From Blautia liquoris (GTDB lineage: Bacteria; Bacillota; Clostridia; Lachnospirales; Lachnospiraceae): a DNA stretch of 64,000 nucleotides. Location of the stretch: positions 1,860,001 to 1,924,000 of the forward strand of contig NZ_CP063304.1 of the NCBI RefSeq assembly GCF_015159595.1, written 5' to 3'. Below the pieces are notes generated by a model. It did not search any database. It was not told the DNA's origin and saw nothing but the letters and a program-made list of their open reading frames with translations. Positions 35,581 to 43,595 of this stretch are shown piece after piece. The position numbers were made by a program, and so were the translations under genes. Every line of letters starts with the position of its first letter. Within the stretch, counting starts at the first letter, position 1.

Positions 35581-38500
35581 TCAGGACTCTTTTTGGCGTT
35601 TACGTCTTGCCCTGCGGCTTATGAGATACCATGCACCTGCAAGAGACAGAACCGCCGTGGTAATCCGCAGGGTTGTCGATGTCATGCCTCCGGTAATTCC
35701 GGCGGCAACCACCTCCCCATGCGTATTCACAAATGCAGCCGTGCGGTTGGTGCCATTCATCGCAATCAGGTTCGTATCGGTACCGTTCTGTGCGGTGCCG
35801 CTGTCAATCTGATATGTCGTGCTGTAACCGGAGACAGCTGTCTCCGCAATCTGTACCTTGCCGTTCGTCGGAATCCCGGAAACTGTGACGGTCTGCCCGT
35901 GCTTGAGTTTAAAGTCCGCACTGCCTGTGGCATCAAGCGTCAGGGTTCCGTCTTCCAAAGCCTCTGCACCGGAGCCGGGAAGTGTGCCGCCGGTATAGGA
36001 AAGACTGGTGCCCGAAGCCAGCGGGGTTCCGCTTGTATCCTGTACGGTAATTGTGAAATCGAACTTTTTGTTCCGGTCACCATAGTCGCCTGCGACGGTT
36101 TTGGAGATCGTGACATCCACAAACGGCATCCACTTGGCGTATAATATTTTATTACCAGAAAGCGTAATGGCATCACCCGGTCGATATGATGCACCTGTTC
36201 CATCCGCATTTTCTGTCCAGCCGGCGAAGGACATGCCAGCCGGCGCGGTAAAGTTCGCCTCATCCGTGCCCGATCCAATATTCACCGCCTGTACGGTGGT
36301 CGTTCCACTGGAAACACCAGTGGATTGGTAATATCTTTGTGTACCATCTCCGCCGTTGTTCGCATCATATGCAATGGAATAGTAGGGATTTCGATAATTA
36401 ATATTATTATTATCCAGCAGCATGCCGTCAAAAGAATTTGCCGCACGAACATCGAAATCCGAATAGTTGACGGGTGGGGCAAAGAAACCATCCAATGCTG
36501 TATTCTCGCTTACTTCCGCAGAATTAGAAATAGAGATGTTGCTATATTTACTTACATCAGCAGGGTTACCATAGCTGTAATCAGGTGTATAGACACCACC
36601 GCCATCGGATGATGCGGTATTGTCGGAAATTCTCCCTCCAAGCATGCTGAATTCAGCTCCAGTATCCACATAGACACCACCACCATAACCTGTGGAATCA
36701 CCTGGACCATATCTTTTTGCCACATTTCCCGAGATTTCTCCATCATACATTGTGAAACTACAGCCAGATGCAACATAGGCTCCTCCGCCTTTTCCAAAGA
36801 CTCCGCCTGCAGTATTATCAAGAATTTTGCTGTCAGATCCACGCATAATAAAGGTACTTCCATGAGATAAATAAACTCCTCCACCGAAACTTCTGTTGGC
36901 CAAGTCGTCACCTTCTCCAGCGTTATTATCCGAAATCTTTCCACCATTCATGATAAAGGTTGATCCGCTCGAATAAACACCAGCACCAAGGATATTTCCT
37001 GTATGCATCCCTCCTGCGTTTCCTGAGATTTCTCCACCATTCATAGTAAATGTGGTACTATATAAGCCAACCCCCACTCCGCCAGCATCACTTCCAGCAT
37101 TATTGCAATAGAATATATTATCTGATATTTTTCCACCATTCATAGTAAAAGAAGCATGAGTCCACACACCGACCATTGATCCTAAAGCGTTATCAGTTCT
37201 ATTGTTGGAAATTTCACCGCCATTCATGATAAACGTGCACGGGTTTTCTATTTGGACTACACTGCCGTTAGCTACATAACACCCTGTGATCTTAGCACCA
37301 TTTTCCATTGTCACCGAAGATGATTCTCTTATTCCCCGAATACCACCATTCCTTTTTACGGTGTAATTGGCACTAGTGAGGCCAATCCCTGAAAGAATAA
37401 TATCTTTAAGTGTCAAAGAGCCATAAATTTCTAAATGGAATGCTTCGAGGCCCCCAACCAACTGTTGTGTAATCGTGCGGATGGTGCTTGGATTATCAGA
37501 AGTGAGAGTAATTCGTTTATTCTCCGATACTAAGACCCGATTACCCATTGCGGGATCATCCGCTATAGCGGTTATGGTGCAATCCACATTTTCTAAGCAT
37601 GCATTTGCCGCATCCTCTAAGACATCGTAGGTGCCAATGGCTGCGTCAGTGTCATCACGGTCAACCAGATACCTTTGCAGGGTATAGAAAATGATGTACC
37701 TTGTGTAATCTCCATCGCATTCTGCATTGATAGTTCCATCTAAATCGACGGAAACGGTATCAGATACAGTAACAAGCGACTGTCCGCTTATCGTCTGTGC
37801 CGGAGCATACTTTACATACTCGTTCTTAGCCGACAGAGTGATGGCATCAAAGCCTTGACTTGGTGCGCTAAGCGGGGTCGTTCCGTCTAAATCATAGGGA
37901 ATCCCGTACTGTCCGGGAATGGTCTCATCCACATACAACGTATCTGCAGGGCTGACACCATTGTTGATGCCGCTCACTGTACAGGTGATTTCCTTATATA
38001 AGTTATCCACTGTAATGGAGGATACATTGGTATAGGTAAGATTGGTTGCCGGATCACGGACCGTTCCCTGGAACCAGTACGTTGCATTTTTGTCCACCTG
38101 CAGTGGAAAGGTCGCGGTAATATGATCGTTACTGCTTGCACCTATTGTGCCTTTGTTATTCGCTGATACCGTACTACTTGCATAGGCGGTATCAAACGCA
38201 TTGCCGGCACTGTAATCCGTGGTATTACTGATGGGCACCCGGAACCACTGGACATTCTGAATCGTTGTACCAGTAATACTCAATTCGTTCTTTACCGTCG
38301 CTGTAAGGTCTACATGACCGGGAGTTGTGTCGGTATAATAAACCTTGCTGTCATCCGGGTTTGCCGTTGCACTGACTTTGACCTCCCGCACATGCAGGTC
38401 AACCGTAATGGGTGTACTGGCATAGTCTGTGTAATACGCACCGTTTACTTCCTCATTGAAGATCTTCAGGGTATAATCGCCTATAGGCAGGTCACTTTTA

Positions 38501-40323
38501 CTCGGCAGGGTAAAGGTTGCTGTACCACTTGCATTGCCGCTTTGGCAATTTACCGGGCGGCCATAGAATAGGATATCCGGATTGGCATTATTCCGGCAGA
38601 TCATCACGGACACGCTTCTGCCTGTACCAGTCTGCGCGCCACTATAAGAAAAGGACACATCTCCGTCCGGATGGGAGGTAATGTCGGTGAGGCTTGGATC
38701 CACGGTCATGCCCAGGCGGCCGCTTTGGGTACCGCCAACACTGTTGCCAGAATAGGTCTTACTCTTATCATCCTCCATCGTAAGCTTCACTGCCTCATTC
38801 GCACCGGGCGTTACTGCCTTGACTAAGTTTTTCGTTCCGGGTGAGGCCGACTTCATGTCAGAGGCGCCGCCGGTGGCGGCAACAGATGAGAAGAGGGCAG
38901 AGGACAGATCGAAATAAAAAGCGGGCCGCACAGAAAACGTATTAGCTACGCCGCCGCCGTTGTAGACCCCCGACCCGGCCGGCGTGCCGACCAAACCGAA
39001 ATTTACACTGAGTGAATTGGGGGAGCGCAGCCAAACATACGTGGCGTCGCCACGTATGCCATTACCAACTGTACCAGAACCCATATTGTAGTATTCATAG
39101 GCAGATAAAGGCCAGAAATTCTGGTTTGTTGGATTTACATAACCATAATAAACAGTACTTGGATAAGACTGTAAATCCATGGACGAACGGGGTACAACAT
39201 AGGTCCTCTCTTTTGGAGTAAGAATGCTAGTGTTCTGATAGGCATTCGACATTGCCGTCTGCAGCGTACTGTTATTATAGTTATTATTACCTGCTGCACC
39301 GGTATAGGGATTAAATATGCTCGTGCCAAAGGTATTGCCAGTGTTTCTGTCTGAAAACATTGTCACAGTACCTGCACTCGGTGACCGGAGTGAGGCAGGG
39401 GTTCCCCCGCTGCTGTCCCCGATGACCCACCATACTTTTCCGCCAAATCCAATCTTCGTCTCGTTGCGTACATACAGATTGCTCTTAGACGGCTGGATTC
39501 CCACGGATGCCGCCATGATCCCCGGAGGTGTGCGCAGGCCCGCATTGATATCTGCGACAACTGTATCTTCTTCCAGGGAAATATCTTCCGAATACACGGT
39601 GGTATAGTCCTCATTAAAATCAGCAAACTGATTGTCTTCTGTAATCCCGGCAACAGGCAGGAGATATTCGGTATTGCCTTTTATACAGGTAGAAATCCCC
39701 ACCACATAGCTGCCGGGTTCGAGATGTTCAAATATGTATTTACCTTCGCTGTCCGTCTGAACGGTTTCCACAGCTGTAGTCTTATCCTCTGCTTTGTATA
39801 AACTGACTTCATAGGCTGCAAGGGGCTGTTCGCCCTCCTGCCGGATGCCGTCACCGGGAAGTACACCACTGTTTTTATCCTCCAGTACATCCAGCCAGAG
39901 CATACCGCTGATGCTGTTTGCATCTGTAGTCTCTCTTGGCTCAGCCGCTTTCGGTTCTTTTTTAGGTTTTTCCTTGGCTTTCTCTTTCAATTTCGCCTTA
40001 GAATTTCCCTCATTTTCGGCTTTGCCGTTCGCATTCTTCTTGTCTTCTTGCTTTTCTTTTTCGGGCTTCACCGTTTCCGGTTTCGATTCCGGTTCTTTTT
40101 CCGGTTTCTGTGTTTCGCCTTCCGTTCCTTTCTCCTCTTGGCTTTGTGTCGCGTCCTGTTCGGTCACAACATCGTCTTGCTGCGGTTCATCCGCAGATAC
40201 CGTAAGCGTATTCGCGGGAAAGGAGCCTGTGAGGATGGCAAACACCAGAACAAGGCAGAGCAGCCGATGTAAGCCCCTCCCTGTTCCTCTTTTATGTTTT
40301 TCTTTTTCATATGGTATTTTCAT
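35581..40323 (-). CDS. Large pilus tip adhesin with DUF6273-like insert and beta-helix (locus 2)
   Basis: A 1580-aa surface protein. Signal segment ~18-44 (LLCLVLVFAILTGSFPANTL); Glu/Lys/Pro spacer to ~130; SdrD B-like domain ~138-270 (GMLWLDVLEDKNSG; GKYIFEHLEPGSYVVGIS) paralogous to locus 1; then a domain absent from the locus 1 adhesin at ~275-490 (GKVWWVIGD, TYVWLRSPNSLSVNF, VRPAFYFDLSSALF) resembling DUF6273, a C-type-lectin-like fold; Ig-like stretches ~500-870; beta-helix ~930-1290 (FTMNGGEISGNAGG); InlB-like unit; FctA/DUF7601-like domain (VTISKTVAGDYGDRNKKFDF); C-terminal VVAAGITGGM, membrane helix, basic tail. ATG 40323 lies 15 bp after the Rrf2 stop with AGGAG upstream at a rather long 12 bases. 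Confidence 0.87.
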   Translation of the reverse strand: MKIPYEKEKHKRGTGRGLHRLLCLVLVFAILTGSFPANTLTVSADEPQQDDVVTEQDATQSQEEKGTEGETQKPEKEPESKPETVKPEKEKQEDKKNANGKAENEGNSKAKLKEKAKEKPKKEPKAAEPRETTDANSISGMLWLDVLEDKNSGVLPGDGIRQEGEQPLAAYEVSLYKAEDKTTAVETVQTDSEGKYIFEHLEPGSYVVGISTCIKGNTEYLLPVAGITEDNQFADFNEDYTTVYSEDISLEEDTVVADINAGLRTPPGIMAASVGIQPSKSNLYVRNETKIGFGGKVWWVIGDSSGGTPASLRSPSAGTVTMFSDRNTGNTFGTSIFNPYTGAAGNNNYNNSTLQTAMSNAYQNTSILTPKERTYVVPRSSMDLQSYPSTVYYGYVNPTNQNFWPLSAYEYYNMGSGTVGNGIRGDATYVWLRSPNSLSVNFGLVGTPAGSGVYNGGGVANTFSVRPAFYFDLSSALFSSVAATGGASDMKSASPGTKNLVKAVTPGANEAVKLTMEDDKSKTYSGNSVGGTQSGRLGMTVDPSLTDITSHPDGDVSFSYSGAQTGTGRSVSVMICRNNANPDILFYGRPVNCQSGNASGTATFTLPSKSDLPIGDYTLKIFNEEVNGAYYTDYASTPITVDLHVREVKVSATANPDDSKVYYTDTTPGHVDLTATVKNELSITGTTIQNVQWFRVPISNTTDYSAGNAFDTAYASSTVSANNKGTIGASSNDHITATFPLQVDKNATYWFQGTVRDPATNLTYTNVSSITVDNLYKEITCTVSGINNGVSPADTLYVDETIPGQYGIPYDLDGTTPLSAPSQGFDAITLSAKNEYVKYAPAQTISGQSLVTVSDTVSVDLDGTINAECDGDYTRYIIFYTLQRYLVDRDDTDAAIGTYDVLEDAANACLENVDCTITAIADDPAMGNRVLVSENKRITLTSDNPSTIRTITQQLVGGLEAFHLEIYGSLTLKDIILSGIGLTSANYTVKRNGGIRGIRESSSVTMENGAKITGCYVANGSVVQIENPCTFIMNGGEISNNRTDNALGSMVGVWTHASFTMNGGKISDNIFYCNNAGSDAGGVGVGLYSTTFTMNGGEISGNAGGMHTGNILGAGVYSSGSTFIMNGGKISDNNAGEGDDLANRSFGGGVYLSHGSTFIMRGSDSKILDNTAGGVFGKGGGAYVASGCSFTMYDGEISGNVAKRYGPGDSTGYGGGVYVDTGAEFSMLGGRISDNTASSDGGGVYTPDYSYGNPADVSKYSNISISNSAEVSENTALDGFFAPPVNYSDFDVRAANSFDGMLLDNNNINYRNPYYSIAYDANNGGDGTQRYYQSTGVSSGTTTVQAVNIGSGTDEANFTAPAGMSFAGWTENADGTGASYRPGDAITLSGNKILYAKWMPFVDVTISKTVAGDYGDRNKKFDFTITVQDTSGTPLASGTSLSYTGGTLPGSGAEALEDGTLTLDATGSADFKLKHGQTVTVSGIPTNGKVQIAETAVSGYSTTYQIDSGTAQNGTDTNLIAMNGTNRTAAFVNTHGEVVAAGITGGMTSTTLRITTAVLSLAGAWYLISRRARRKRQKES

Positions 40324-40338
40324 CTTGAATATGTTCTC

Positions 40339-40758
40339 CTATCCGGTTCTTCTTTTGTTTCTGGCGAGAAGTGTTGCCAGTGTCTCTGATTTCAGCTTAA
40401 TTTCCAGACTGTGCTGTACCTCACAGAACAAGGAGTGTACGGCACAGGAGGTCGTGGCACTCCTGCCGCAATATTCGCTATGTTCCAGACAGCGATTGAT
40501 CTTCGTTGTCCCCTCGAATGCCTCCATGACATCATAAACTGTGATATCCTCCGGTGCACGCGCCAGAATATAGCCGCCTTTTGAACCGCTGACCGTATGG
40601 GCAAATTGATAATCTTTTAATTTTCTGCCGACCTGCAGGACGTATTTTGCGGGCATATCCAATCTCTGAGACAATTCAGTCGATGAGACAACGCGCTGCT
40701 GTTCCGCCAGTTCGACCAGTATGCGCAGAGCGTAGTCGGTCGTCATTTGAAGCTGCAA
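40339..40758 (-). CDS. Rrf2-family regulator with putative Fe-S cysteines, first gene of pilus locus 2
   Basis: A 139-aa paralogue of the regulator at 24675-25148: winged helix (TDYALRILVELAEQ; LDMPAKYVLQVGRKLKDY; SGSKGGYIL) and Cys90, Cys97, Cys105 with His108 at identical positions (NRCLEHSEYC; CAVH). I place the start at TTG 40758: GGAGG lies seven bases upstream and the N-terminus MQLQMTTDYA then aligns residue for residue with its paralogue. The ATG at 40764 is one base from that GGAGG and is unlikely. Only 15 bp separate it from the adhesin, so it probably belongs to the pilus transcript and may respond to redox, NO or iron status. Confidence 0.9.
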   Translation of the reverse strand: MQLQMTTDYALRILVELAEQQRVVSSTELSQRLDMPAKYVLQVGRKLKDYQFAHTVSGSKGGYILARAPEDITVYDVMEAFEGTTKINRCLEHSEYCGRSATTSCAVHSLFCEVQHSLEIKLKSETLATLLARNKRRTG

Positions 40759-40872
40759 GAACATGCCTCCTTTCTGAAACGCATATTTGTTCCTGTTTAT
40801 CTATCATTTTACAAAAAAATCTGTTCCATTCCCGCACAAGATGTGAACAACACGATTTTCGATGTAAACAGC

Positions 40873-40918
40873 AAAAAAAGAGAAGTACTGCTTTTTTATT
40901 TTGCAGTACTTCTCTTTT
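40873..40918 (-). terminator. Terminator of the Rpn-family gene
   Basis: AAAAGAGAAGTACTGC paired with GCAGTACTTCTCTTTT, followed on the minus strand by a T run. Duplicated at 42088-42131. Confidence 0.85.
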
Positions 40919-41052
40919 CCCCGATCACCAGCCAGCGCCGCCGGCGTTTTTTTCTAAAACTATTTAATTTTCCTTTGGCATATCAATATACCGACTCCAC
41001 TCTTCTTTTGGAATAGCTAAAAGCTCAAGGGCCTCTTCCGGCGACATGCCAA
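40873..41052. repeat. Direct repeat copy 1 (180 bp): 3' end and terminator of the Rpn-family gene
   Basis: Nearly identical to 42086-42265, including the terminator hairpin, the CCGATCACCAGCCAGCGCCG segment and the last ~29 codons of the Rpn gene. Only a few substitutions and a 1-base length change are seen. Confidence 0.9.
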
Positions 41053-41956
41053 GTTTTTGTTGGATCTCCTTAACCGAGTGTATGATCGTTACTCGGCGCC
41101 CTTTTTCAATTCCTTCTTGACGCCCTTTTTCTATTCCTTTTTCGATTCCTTTTTGCTCCACGCCTTCACTGAGATTACACATATCCGACACCTCTCTTTC
41201 CAGTTGTCCTGTCATTTCGATGTTAAAATCATGCTCCAGAATCCTTTTCTTCTCATCCGGCTTTCTCTCTGACGACAGGAGTACTTCAAGCATTCTCACG
41301 ATGCCCTCATAGTATTGATCTTCCTCGCTTCCAAGGCACACGAGAACTGCCGTCATCAGATCGTAATTCTCTCTTTTCTCCGCTTCGGCAGCTCCCCAAA
41401 GATGGTTCTCCTCCATCGAATAGGTCGTAATTGAATTTCTCCTGCTTTTAGGCGGATTCGGGCAAATCCAGATGGAATATACCTTTTTAATCTCTCCGTA
41501 ATGCGATCCGCTAAATTCCGTCCCATATTGGGAAGAAATCATCCGGCTGCAATAATATATTCCCCGCTTTATAATAGGATATCCCGGATAGAAGTTGTTT
41601 TGTGCCTCGATGTTGACGATCAGGCTGATTCGTTCTTCTGATACCGGTACGATCGCCAAAAAGCGAATATCATATGTAACCGTTCCTTCGTTTATGCTGG
41701 AGTCTTCTGTGGACAGGCCGCGGATCTGTTCCGCACCGTGGCTGACTTCATCCGGGTGCACAGCGGTTTTTGAAATGACGGGATCGTCTTCTATGTACCT
41801 GTTGGCAATTTCCTTTATCGTGTAATTCTCATATTCCTGTATGCATTCTTTCAGAATACAGGCAAGAATCATTTTGTTTGCAAGCAGACACTTGCAGGAA
41901 GCATCATAGGCTGCCCTTTGTCCCGCAGCATCGAGTTTTTTATAGAAAGTGTTCAT
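40964..41956 (-). CDS. Rpn-family PD-(D/E)XK nuclease / putative transposase-like protein
   Basis: A 330-aa protein of the Rpn (recombination-promoting nuclease, PF12784-type) family. The nuclease core is visible as VTYDIRFLAIVP followed by ISLIVNIEAQNNFYPGYPII, giving the D and E-x-Q residues of a PD-(D/E)XK site; the family's YYCSRMISSQYG and SIWICPNPP segments follow. The C-terminus has KGIEKGIEKGRQEGIEKGRR repeats and an EWSRYI tail typical of these proteins. AAGGAGG precedes ATG 41956. Such genes exist in many copies in Firmicutes genomes and promote RecA-independent recombination. Intact, with a strong terminator. Confidence 0.88.
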   Translation of the reverse strand: MNTFYKKLDAAGQRAAYDASCKCLLANKMILACILKECIQEYENYTIKEIANRYIEDDPVISKTAVHPDEVSHGAEQIRGLSTEDSSINEGTVTYDIRFLAIVPVSEERISLIVNIEAQNNFYPGYPIIKRGIYYCSRMISSQYGTEFSGSHYGEIKKVYSIWICPNPPKSRRNSITTYSMEENHLWGAAEAEKRENYDLMTAVLVCLGSEEDQYYEGIVRMLEVLLSSERKPDEKKRILEHDFNIEMTGQLEREVSDMCNLSEGVEQKGIEKGIEKGRQEGIEKGRRVTIIHSVKEIQQKLGMSPEEALELLAIPKEEWSRYIDMPKEN

Positions 41957-42008
41957 CTGATTCCTCCTTATAAGTTCTCAATGCTTTCCTCCCTTGCCGG
42001 CTAATTCT

Positions 42009-42017
42009 ATTGTATCA
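42009..42017 (-). promoter_or_regulatory. Extended -10 candidate for the Rpn-family gene
   Basis: TGATACAAT on the minus strand about 55 bp before the start codon; no good -35. Confidence 0.35.
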
Positions 42018-42087
42018 GATCGCTCCAAATCCTGCCACTATTTTCTCCTCTTCTTTGTCAGAAATTTATCCCTCCTCACCGCACGAT

Positions 42088-42131
42088 AAAAAAGAAGTAC
42101 TGTTTTTTTATTTTTGCAGTACTTCTCTTTT
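42088..42131 (-). terminator. Duplicated terminator, now serving the kinase/regulator operon
   Basis: AAAAGAAGTACTG paired with CAGTACTTCTCTTTT; the only terminator downstream of the AgrC/AgrA-like pair. Confidence 0.8.
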
Positions 42132-42176
42132 CCCCGATCACCAGCCAGCGCCGCCGGCGTTTTTTTCTAAAACTAT

Positions 42177-42265
42177 TTAATTTTCCTTTGGTATATCAAT
42201 ATACCGACTCCACTCTTCTTTTGGAATAGCTAAAAGCTCAAGGGCCTCTTCCGGCGACATGCCAA
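42177..42265 (-). pseudogene. Remnant of an Rpn-family gene (last ~29 codons)
   Basis: Minus-strand translation reads MSPEEALELLAIPKEEW and then SRYIDIPKEN and a stop, identical to the C-terminus of the intact gene at 40964 except Ile for Met. No upstream part of the gene is present; coding similarity stops abruptly at 42265. Confidence 0.85.
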
Positions 42266-42275
42266 ATATCACAGC

Positions 42276-43595
42276 TCACAAGCAGCGCGGAATTAGAACT
42301 CTGGTCTTGAATGTGTTTTGTGCCACATCAAAATGAGTCATCAGAATTCCGCCCTTGCTTTCCACAATCTCCTGCACGATGGTAAGACCCAGACCGTGGT
42401 TTTCCCTTTGAATTTTACGGCTTTTGAGACGGCCGTGCTCGACTAGAACGGTTCCGTCAAAAGCATTCGTCACGTCAATCACCGCCCATCCATTGATATT
42501 TCGGCTCATCACTTTGATAAAACGCTGATCTTCCGGCACTTTTTTGCAGGCTTCTACAGCATTGTTCGTCACATTTGTCAGAATACGCAGTTCTTCCAGT
42601 GTCGTAAGTTTTGTAAAGCGGGGTACCGCCACTTCACAACAAAGGCGGATTTTGTGTTTTGTACAGTTAAACTCCAGATCCTGTAAGACTGCATTAAGGG
42701 TCGTATTGTCCGAATATTCCTTCTGCACAGCCCGAAACTCCTGCAGGCTTTCATCTGTATCATGAATCAGAGACAACGCCTCCTCCTTTTGTTCCCCTTC
42801 AATCATCACTTTCAGTGTTCGCATAACTGAGAGATAATCGTGCTTTAATTTGCGAAAGTTCTCTGTGCTTTTATGATAAGAGTTATAGTAGCGAAGCTGA
42901 ACCGAGAGCTGTTCTTCCATAAACTGATTGCTGAGCTGATACCGCAAAAGCCGTGCCTCTTTTATGGAATGATAAATTGAAAATATGAGCATGAACAGGA
43001 TGAATCCGCAGCCTGCCAGTGTAATCCCGGCAAACCACCTTGCGTCAGGATGATAGTGCCGCCCCTGATTTAAGAGAAGTAAACTCGGAATGGCAGCCAG
43101 TTCATATGCGATAACATTCTTCACGGAACTGGGTTCTCTTAAGAATATAAGAAGTTCCTGATCCGGAAGAATTGTTTCGTGCAGGATATAAAAGAATGCC
43201 AGGGCAATCACCAGCGACAGGACAGTCAGACTGTAATAGGACTGAGAATCAACCGCAAATTGCGGTCTCGTATCCTGTACAACCCATGCTGCGATGGATG
43301 TGACGATTCCCCGAAAGCAATACAAACTCAGTGTGCAGACGCCTGCCCCGTAGAAGGCCTGGGTAAATGACATATCCGTGGATAGATATACGCCTGCGGC
43401 CATGGCCAGGAGCAAAGCAGGAAGATGCAGCCAGGAAAGAGCCGTCAAATCAGCTGCGAAATAAGCTCCGATAAGAAGAAGTAACGCTGCCCCTATCCTC
43501 CAGTGATCCCTCTGGCCAAAAGGCAGCAGCTCGCGATAGTAGAGCAAAAAGGTGAAACAATATATGATGATGGAAACTCCTGCAGCGATGCTCAT
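42276..43595 (-). CDS. AgrC-like GHKL sensor histidine kinase
   Basis: A 439-aa membrane kinase. Six or seven hydrophobic segments occupy residues ~1-200 (for example AAGVSIIIYCFTFLLYY; LTVLSLVIALAFFYIL). The cytoplasmic part has a coiled segment, the phospho-acceptor His in RKLKHDYLSVMRTL, the N box TNVTNNAVEAC and the G box NHGLGLTIVQEIVES. This is the HPK10/AgrC type that usually senses peptides. ATG 43595 overlaps the response-regulator stop by four bases (ATGA) with AGGAGG nine bases upstream. No agrB/agrD-like genes are visible within the window, so the signal is unknown. Confidence 0.88.
   Translation of the reverse strand: MSIAAGVSIIIYCFTFLLYYRELLPFGQRDHWRIGAALLLLIGAYFAADLTALSWLHLPALLLAMAAGVYLSTDMSFTQAFYGAGVCTLSLYCFRGIVTSIAAWVVQDTRPQFAVDSQSYYSLTVLSLVIALAFFYILHETILPDQELLIFLREPSSVKNVIAYELAAIPSLLLLNQGRHYHPDARWFAGITLAGCGFILFMLIFSIYHSIKEARLLRYQLSNQFMEEQLSVQLRYYNSYHKSTENFRKLKHDYLSVMRTLKVMIEGEQKEEALSLIHDTDESLQEFRAVQKEYSDNTTLNAVLQDLEFNCTKHKIRLCCEVAVPRFTKLTTLEELRILTNVTNNAVEACKKVPEDQRFIKVMSRNINGWAVIDVTNAFDGTVLVEHGRLKSRKIQRENHGLGLTIVQEIVESKGGILMTHFDVAQNTFKTRVLIPRCL

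Larger units (their letters stand above)
42086..42265. repeat. Direct repeat copy 2 (180 bp), next to the histidine kinase stop
   Basis: Second copy of 40873-41052 in the same orientation. It ends 10 bp from the kinase stop codon and brings a complete terminator. Confidence 0.9.

Noticed and set aside
40964-41956. Insertion sequence with transposase
   Set aside because: The gene is an Rpn nuclease-type protein; no terminal inverted repeats or target-site duplication could be found around it.
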